Source: an uncultured Collinsella sp.
GTDB taxonomy: Bacteria; Actinomycetota; Coriobacteriia; Coriobacteriales; Coriobacteriaceae
Reading direction: 5' to 3'
NCBI GenBank assembly: GCA_905204635.1
Contig: CAJLAN010000046.1
Coordinates: 1 to 9,760 of the forward strand
DNA length: 9,760 bases
Shown here: positions 5,528 through 9,760 of the stretch, one piece after another
How the letters are laid out: every line of letters begins with the position of its first letter
Position numbering within the stretch: the first letter of the stretch is position 1
The notes under the pieces: model-generated
What the model saw: the letters and a program-made list of their open reading frames with translations, nothing else
What the model was told of the DNA's origin: nothing
Databases searched by the model: none
Position numbers and translations under genes: made by a program

Positions 5528-7057
5528 CTAATCCAGTTTGGTACCTGGCACCTGCACGGCTTTCCCGAGCAACGCTTTGAGCTCGTTCAAAATCGAAACG
5601 GGCTGACGGTCGACGCCGTCCAGATGGAGCGTGGCCACGCGAATGGGCGGCTGATATTCAAATGGGCCAAAGAGCACGGGCGAACCCAGGAACCGCTCGA
5701 TTTCCTCTGCAATCGCATCGGTTTCTTCGGGATCAAAGTCGTCGAAAAGCGCCACGAACATCGGCCCCGTCGAGCGGAACATACGACCCTTACCGCGCGA
5801 GCATTCCACCAGACAGGCGGCACATTCTGCCAAAACACGGTCGCCCGCATCAAAGCCAAAACGGGCATTGACCTGAGCGATATCGTCGATTTTAATGGCG
5901 ATCAACCCCGCCTTGCGCGCCACGCGACGCATTTCGCCAATGGCGTTGACCAGGGCGTGAATATCGCCCAAGCCGGTCACGGAATCGGTCGTATCTGCCA
6001 AGCTTCGGTTGATGATAATGCCCACATACATGCCGGGCTCGGTATCGGTGCCGTCCAAGCGGTAGCCCGTGCAGTCGCAAAGCACGTATTTTCCGGTGGC
6101 ATCCATTACGCGATACTGCATGTAGTGGAAGTGCCACGTGCCGTTTATCACCATGTCGAGCTCGGCACGTACGTTGTCGCGGTCCTCGGGATGAACGCGG
6201 GCGAGCCACATGTCGAGTGAGTTAAAAGGGTGCTGGGAGGGCAGGTCAAAATCGCGCACGGCGTTAACCGACCATTGCGATTCTCCCGTATCGAGATTGA
6301 GGATAAACGGATAGCGCGTCTCGGAGCTCATGGAGATCGCTTGGAACACCCGGTCATTGCAGGGAAGCTGATCGACGATTGGGCGTTGCGGCGCGTCATC
6401 GTCTTTCGGTTGCTGCACACGATGCATAAGCTTATAGCGATACATCTTGCGATCGGCATCCATCGTCATCTGGCGACGCGTGTCGCCAGCAAGTGGATCG
6501 ACGCGCGAGCAGCCAAAGCTAAAGCTGCCGATCATGGGCGCCTTGCCACCTGAGCTCGCCTCGATCAGCCTGGTACGTACCTGCTCCAAGCGCTGCTCGA
6601 GTTCAATCTCGTTTGCGGAGAGCGAGATGAGCACAAACTCGTCTCCACCGATACGGAACAGCATCTCATCGTGCTCCATGGTTTCGGAGAGCGTGCGGCA
6701 GATGCCCAGAATATAGCGATTGCCTTCGGCGTGGCCAAACCTATCATTGCAATGCTTGAGATGGTCGATGTCAATATAGGCGCAGGTGAAGGGATCGCCT
6801 TTGCGCCAGAGTTGCTCGACGTGACGGTCGAATCCGTTGCGGTTGCCCAAGTTGGTGAGCGGATCGATATAGGCGTTGCGCTCAAGCAGCTGGCGCTCTT
6901 GTTGCAGGATGGCATGCGTCTTTTGCAGTTGCTCACCAACGGCGCGTAGCTCAGCAGGCAGCGCGGCAACATCGAGTTCAGCGGTCGAGACGCCGTTCGC
7001 AAGTCGCTGAAGATAGGTAATAATCGATTGCTCGCCCAGGCGATATGACTCGTTCAT
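5528..7057 (-). CDS. GGDEF-PAS-degenerate GGDEF protein, probable diguanylate cyclase
   Basis: This 509-aa soluble protein has no membrane segment. A short N-terminal helix, likely coiled-coil (about 35-62), leads into a GGDEF domain (about 63-210) with DPLTNLGNR (65-73), the metal-binding YIDIDHLK (94-101) and an intact GGDEF (137-141), so c-di-GMP synthesis from two GTP is plausible. The RxxD inhibitory site normally just upstream of GGDEF is not recognisable. A PAS domain follows (about 245-350, with HPEDR at 289-293). A second GGDEF-like domain (about 357-490) keeps the fold (DSVTGLG, IKIDDIAQVNARFGFDAGD) but has RSTGPMF (428-434) where the active motif should be, so it probably binds ligand or is structural. 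The ATG at 7057 has AAGGAGG 9 nt upstream. An inverted repeat (7096-7126) lies ahead of it, and a broken EAL gene lies further upstream. Confidence 0.9.
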   Translation of the reverse strand: MNESYRLGEQSIITYLQRLANGVSTAELDVAALPAELRAVGEQLQKTHAILQQERQLLERNAYIDPLTNLGNRNGFDRHVEQLWRKGDPFTCAYIDIDHLKHCNDRFGHAEGNRYILGICRTLSETMEHDEMLFRIGGDEFVLISLSANEIELEQRLEQVRTRLIEASSGGKAPMIGSFSFGCSRVDPLAGDTRRQMTMDADRKMYRYKLMHRVQQPKDDDAPQRPIVDQLPCNDRVFQAISMSSETRYPFILNLDTGESQWSVNAVRDFDLPSQHPFNSLDMWLARVHPEDRDNVRAELDMVINGTWHFHYMQYRVMDATGKYVLCDCTGYRLDGTDTEPGMYVGIIINRSLADTTDSVTGLGDIHALVNAIGEMRRVARKAGLIAIKIDDIAQVNARFGFDAGDRVLAECAACLVECSRGKGRMFRSTGPMFVALFDDFDPEETDAIAEEIERFLGSPVLFGPFEYQPPIRVATLHLDGVDRQPVSILNELKALLGKAVQVPGTKLD

Positions 7058-7095
7058 GATGGATAACCTCCTTGGGCGGAACAACGGTTTGTATC

Positions 7096-7126
7096 ATATC
7101 CCCAATTCGGTTTGAATTGGGGATAT
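7096..7126. repeat. Perfect 13-bp inverted repeat upstream of the GGDEF gene
   Basis: ATATCCCCAATTC (7096-7108) and its exact reverse complement (7114-7126) enclose five bases. It lies between the EAL remnant and the GGDEF gene, 22 nt before the GGDEF ribosome binding site. There is no T-tract on the - strand. A TATGAT -10-like hexamer (7098-7093, - strand) overlaps its edge, so it could be an operator across the promoter or the terminator of the upstream remnant. Confidence 0.7.
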
Positions 7127-7184
7127 AAGTTAGCTAATGGAGACAAATGCCCCCTTCGACGGTGGCGTTTTGCGCGCGAGCGCA

Positions 7185-7481
7185 TCAGTTGTTATTGCCA
7201 CCATCGAGCAATGTCTCAAAATCCTTCGCCGGCATGGGGCGGTAGTAGAGGAAGCCCTGCGCGTAGCGGGCGTCCATTTGTCGTAGCATGTTCGCCTGCT
7301 CATTTGTCTCGACGCCTTCGACCACGACGGGCAGATGGAGCGACTGCGCCATTTCGAGCATCGATGAAATGATTTGCGTGCTGCGGCCATGATCGCCGTC
7401 GACGGGCGCAATCTGCCAAATGTGCTTGTCGAGCGTCACCATAAAGCCGCTTTCCTCGAGTGCGGGGATATGGGTGCACAT
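7185..7481 (-). pseudogene. EAL-domain (c-di-GMP phosphodiesterase) remnant with internal deletion
   Basis: From an ATG at 7481 this 98-aa frame begins with IPALEESGFMVTLDKHIWQ, which normally lies about 60 residues into an EAL domain. It then jumps (near nt 7405-7415) to IISSMLEMAQSLHLPVVVEG and YAQGFLYYRPMP, the C-terminal end of the domain. Roughly 110 residues between these parts are missing, and so is everything before the first part, including the EAL signature and most metal-binding residues. Only the late VEGVET and the YAQGF glutamine survive. No ribosome binding site is evident. It reads as a deletion-scarred relic next to an intact GGDEF gene. The same frame stays open to 7616, but that stretch resembles nothing and overlaps the patatin promoter region. 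Confidence 0.75.
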
Positions 7482-7567
7482 GCTGTGGACGGCTATTATT
7501 CGACAGGCGGTAGCGCGACGATGCGATGTTCGATGAAAATGCGACTGAGACGATATATGTTGACGGG

Positions 7568-7573
7568 TATACT
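7568..7573 (+). promoter_or_regulatory. Possible -10 element of the patatin-like gene
   Basis: TATACT (five of six consensus bases) lies 36 nt upstream of the start at 7610. The -35 region is poor. An alternative pair, TTGACG (7560-7565) with TTAAAA 17 nt further on, would start the transcript almost at the ribosome binding site. Confidence 0.3.
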
Positions 7574-7609
7574 TGTCCCGGTTTAAAACGCAGGAACGGA
7601 GATGGTCGC

Positions 7610-8479
7610 ATGGCACAGCCGGATACGACGCACACGGTGGGGCTTGCGCTCGAGGGAGGCGGCTACCGCGGTATGTATACGGCGGGCGTGCTCGACGTTT
7701 GGATGGAGCACGGTTTGACCTGCGACCATATGGTGGGTGTCTCGGCGGGCGCGGCGTTTGGCTACAACTTTAAATCGCGCCAGATCGGCCGCGCCATTCG
7801 CTACAACAAGGCCTATTGTGCCGATAAGCGCTATGCGGGTGTGACCAGCTGGTTGCGAACCGGTGACATGTTCAATGCCGATTTTGCCTATCACGAGGTG
7901 CCTATCGAGCGCGATCCCATCGACTTGGAGGCGTATCGCGCCTGCCCCATGCGATTTACGTGCGTGTGTACCGATATCGAGACGGGCAAGGCCGTCTACC
8001 ACGACCTGCCCTATGGCGACGAGAGGGATATCGAGTGGATCCGGGCATCGTCGGCGATTCCTGTGGCGACGCGTCCTGTTGCCATTGAGGGCCGTAAGTA
8101 CCTGGATGGCGGCGTGGCTGATTCCATTCCCAGCGCTTGGTTGTTTGCGCAGGGGTATGACCGCAATATCGTGGTGCTCACACAGCCGGCGGGCTTTGTG
8201 AAGCAGCCCAACAGTGTGATGCCCATGCTGCGGCGCGTGTTCCGTCACTACCCGGAGTTTGTCGCAGCGCTTGAGCATCGGCATGAGGTCTACAACGCCA
8301 CGCTCGATGACCTGGCGCGTCGCGAGGCTGCCGGCGAAATCTTTGTGGTACGGCCGAGCGAATCGGTGAAGGTGCCGTCGCTGTGCCGCGAACCGGATGA
8401 GCTCGAGCGCATCTACCAGGTCGGCCACCACGATGCGGAGGCGACTTTGCCGGCGTTGGAAGCGTATCTGGCGGGGTAG
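7610..8479 (+). CDS. Patatin-like phospholipase / acyl hydrolase
   Basis: This 289-aa cytosolic-type serine hydrolase of the patatin family uses a Ser-Asp dyad on lipid or other acyl esters. The oxyanion-hole motif EGGGYRGMYTAGVLD is at 15-29, the nucleophile elbow GVSAG at 43-47 (Ser45) and the catalytic DGG at 165-167 (Asp165). All dyad residues are present, and there is no signal peptide or membrane helix. The ATG at 7610 is chosen because GGAG (7598-7601) lies 8 nt upstream and the product then starts close to the first beta strand (HTVGLALEGGG). An in-frame ATG at 7526 would add 28 residues without similarity. It stands alone, divergent from the EAL remnant and convergent with thiE. It is probably of the bacterial housekeeping patatin type (such as YjjU); the substrate is unknown. 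Confidence 0.92.
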   Translation: MAQPDTTHTVGLALEGGGYRGMYTAGVLDVWMEHGLTCDHMVGVSAGAAFGYNFKSRQIGRAIRYNKAYCADKRYAGVTSWLRTGDMFNADFAYHEVPIERDPIDLEAYRACPMRFTCVCTDIETGKAVYHDLPYGDERDIEWIRASSAIPVATRPVAIEGRKYLDGGVADSIPSAWLFAQGYDRNIVVLTQPAGFVKQPNSVMPMLRRVFRHYPEFVAALEHRHEVYNATLDDLARREAAGEIFVVRPSESVKVPSLCREPDELERIYQVGHHDAEATLPALEAYLAG

Positions 8480-8501
8480 GGCAAACTGCCGTGGACTCGG
8501 C

Positions 8502-8547
8502 GGAAAGCGCATCCCGGAATGGAGGTCCAAACTGGGATGCGCTTTCC
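8502..8547. repeat. 46-bp imperfect palindrome between patatin and thiE 3' ends
   Basis: GGAAAGCGCATCCC (8502-8515) pairs perfectly with 8534-8547. Inside it the symmetry continues with three mismatched positions and one wobble almost to the centre (about 8524-8525). It sits in the 112-nt gap between two converging genes, so it could end transcripts from both sides. There is no T-tract on either strand. Confidence 0.75.
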
Positions 8548-8591
8548 ATTGCTGAAGATATGAGGCTGCGGATCAGCTGCTCGGCTTATGT

Positions 8592-9287
8592 CTATGCCTG
8601 CTGCCAGGTGTCGACAAGCTCCTTGGCCGCGGCGCAGGGGTCGTCGGCACTGCAGACGGCGCTCACCACAAAGAAGCCGTCGACGCCGGTGGTCTTAAGC
8701 TGTGGCAGGTCGGCCGTCTTGACGCCGCCGCCCACCACGATGGGCACGGGGCTTGCCGCGTGGAGTGCGGCCAGATCCTCAAAACTTTTGGTGATGATGG
8801 AGCCATCGGCTGCGCGTCCGCAGTCGCGCTTGGTCTCGGTCTCGTGGAGCGGGCCGATGCCCAGGTAGTCGACCAGGCTCATGTCGGCGGTCTTGACGTA
8901 CTCGAGCATCTCCTCGCAGCGGGCCGAAAGACCCACGATGGCATCGGGGCCCAAAAGTTTGCGGCAGACCTCGACGGGAATATCGCTCTGGCCCACGTGT
9001 ACGCCGTCGACAGCAATACCCTGCTCGCGCGCGGCGAGTACGCAGTCCAGGCGGTCGTCGATCAGCAAGGCGACCTGACCGGTCTTGCCGGCCTGTGCGA
9101 TTGCCTGCGCGGCGTCTCCGGTCAGTGCGATGATCTCGCGGGCGCTTGCCACCTTGGAGCGCACCTGGATGCAGGTAAAGCCTGCGTCGAGCGCCTGGGC
9201 CACCACATCGCCCACGGGACGCCCCAGCGTGTTTTCGGGGCCGAGCACCAGATAGGCCGAGATATCAAGGTTGTCGCGGATACTCAT
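8592..9287 (-). CDS. thiE: Thiamine phosphate synthase
   Basis: This 231-aa TIM-barrel enzyme joins HMP pyrophosphate and thiazole phosphate into thiamine phosphate. The characteristic stretches are present: IQVRSK (40-45; usually QLREK), the metal- and diphosphate-binding LIDDRLD (75-81), GVHVGQSD (95-102), GLSAR (119-123), YLGIGPLHETETK (141-153) with the expected Thr, Thr and Lys, and the late phosphate-binding VGGGV (185-189). The usual Asn before the metal Asp is Asp here (IDDR rather than INDR). This seems a conservative change. AGGAGG lies 7 nt upstream of the ATG at 9287. The start overlaps the stop of the preceding gene in an ATGA, which indicates translational coupling in a thiamine operon. 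Its length is slightly above the usual 210-220. Confidence 0.93.
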   Translation of the reverse strand: MSIRDNLDISAYLVLGPENTLGRPVGDVVAQALDAGFTCIQVRSKVASAREIIALTGDAAQAIAQAGKTGQVALLIDDRLDCVLAAREQGIAVDGVHVGQSDIPVEVCRKLLGPDAIVGLSARCEEMLEYVKTADMSLVDYLGIGPLHETETKRDCGRAADGSIITKSFEDLAALHAASPVPIVVGGGVKTADLPQLKTTGVDGFFVVSAVCSADDPCAAAKELVDTWQQA

Positions 9288-9625
9288 CGTGTTTCCTCCT
9301 GCTTTTTGATCTGAGCTTCCATGCGCTCGAGCTTGCCGGTCATGGTGTCGGTAAATCCGGGTCGAATATCGGCTTTGAGCACGACTTCGGTGCGGATGCC
9401 CTTGCTCGCCAACACAAAGGTTGCGTCGCGCACGACCTGCATGACCTCGTCCCAGTCGCCCTCGATCTCGGTGAACATCGAGGTGGTGCGGTTGGGAAGG
9501 CCGCTCTCGCGAATGACGCGCACGACCTCGGCGACCTCGGCGGACAGCTCATCGCCGGTGCCGCACGGGGCGATGGCCACGGCGACGAGCGTATCCATGC
9601 CGGCATTGGTTGCGGGCTCGGACAT
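9284..9625 (-). CDS. Thiamine-binding protein of the MTH1187/YkoF-like (DUF77) family
   Basis: This 113-aa protein has the ferredoxin-like fold signature of the thiamine-binding MTH1187 family: a first strand VAVAIAPCGTG (14-24), a helix with VAEVVRVIRESGL (31-43), TTSMFTEIEGDWDEVMQVV (47-65) and the final strand VVLKADIRPG (81-90). Members bind thiamine or its pyrimidine precursor and often lie in thiamine genes. This one sits between thiM and thiE, which supports that role. It may be a cytosolic buffer or carrier of HMP or thiamine rather than an enzyme. The ATG at 9625 has GAGGAGG 8 nt upstream, inside the last codons of thiM; a later ATG at 9598 lacks such a site. The stop overlaps the thiE start by 4 nt. 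About 20 hydrophilic, glutamate- and lysine-rich residues form the C-terminal tail. Confidence 0.85.
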   Translation of the reverse strand: MSEPATNAGMDTLVAVAIAPCGTGDELSAEVAEVVRVIRESGLPNRTTSMFTEIEGDWDEVMQVVRDATFVLASKGIRTEVVLKADIRPGFTDTMTGKLERMEAQIKKQEETR

Positions 9626-9628
9626 GGC

Positions 9629-9760
9629 CTATGCCTCCTCGAGGTCGAGCTGGTTGTTGGCGATGTCCTGGGCGGTTGCGCGGTAGAGCTCGTCGATAAA
9701 GGCGACCTTAAAGCTTGCCGGGGCGTCGGCGACAGCGGCGGCACGCGAGCCGGCAACGTT
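9629..9760 (-). CDS. thiM: Hydroxyethylthiazole kinase, C-terminal end (partial)
   Basis: Only the last 43 residues are inside the window; the gene starts beyond the right edge. The segment VAGSRAAAV (2-10) followed by SFKVAFIDELY (16-26) matches the end of ThiM, where a glycine- and alanine-rich helix precedes a G/A-SF-hydrophobic-DxLY helix. ThiM phosphorylates the thiazole alcohol to give the phosphate that ThiE uses, which fits the gene order. The TAG stop (9631-9629) is 3 nt before the ATG of the thiamine-binding gene, so the three genes form one operon. Because so little is visible, the call leans partly on context. Confidence 0.75.
   Translation of the reverse strand, partial: NVAGSRAAAVADAPASFKVAFIDELYRATAQDIANNQLDLEEA

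Noticed and set aside
5516..6220. 234-aa open frame on the + strand opposite the GGDEF gene
   Set aside because: Shadow of the PAS and second GGDEF domains; no ribosome binding site and no family signature.
7583..8530. 315-aa open frame on the - strand opposite the patatin-like gene
   Set aside because: It has no recognisable domain, is rich in Arg and His, and is fully explained by the patatin coding sequence on the other strand.
9340..9756. 138-aa - strand frame overlapping thiM and the thiamine-binding gene
   Set aside because: Low-complexity Ser/Arg/Pro/Ala product in the wrong frame of two recognisable genes.

Overview
The window looks like chromosomal DNA from a GC-rich, Gram-positive-type gut actinobacterium. 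The coriobacterial lineage, perhaps Collinsella or a relative, is my best guess. The reasons are the GC-rich third codon positions, strong AAGGAGG-type ribosome binding sites, the mix of actinobacterial and Firmicutes-like accessory proteins, and short palindromes at gene ends. This is inference from style; there is no rRNA or other marker to settle it.

Left end (1-1292, + strand): the C-terminal half of a UvrA-like tandem ABC ATPase that runs off the window. It is followed by a perfect 16-bp-stem palindrome (1294-1328).

Middle (1333-7481, - strand): a series of genes read right to left. First is a decayed EAL-domain remnant (7185-7481), then a GGDEF-PAS-degenerate GGDEF protein (5528-7057), a cysteine-rich flavodoxin-fold reductase (4830-5453) closely followed by an ArsC/Spx-like thioredoxin-fold protein that has lost its cysteine (4471-4812), and a CobW-type metallochaperone GTPase (3254-4384). 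A Rho-independent terminator separates cobW from trmL, a tRNA ribose methyltransferase with an internal insertion (2554-3153). Last is an AAA+ ATPase with a C-terminal winged helix (1333-2349) whose N-terminus appears broken or frameshifted.

The most unusual spot is the 110 bp between trmL and the ATPase. It holds six copies of a degenerate TTAA-centred decamer with an exact 10-bp period (2456-2515), next to a palindrome (2528-2560) that covaries with the one at 1294-1328. The ATPase gene therefore sits between two related palindromes and behind a helically phased AT-rich array. This could be an autoregulatory region or a small accessory module.

Right end: a patatin-like hydrolase (7610-8479, +) converges on a thiamine cluster (- strand: end of thiM, then a thiamine-binding DUF77/MTH1187-type protein, then thiE). 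The thiamine genes are tightly packed with an ATGA overlap, which fits one operon for thiazole salvage, thiamine or HMP binding, and thiamine phosphate synthesis. A 46-bp imperfect palindrome lies between the converging genes. I saw no tRNA, rRNA, CRISPR array, insertion sequence or phage gene.
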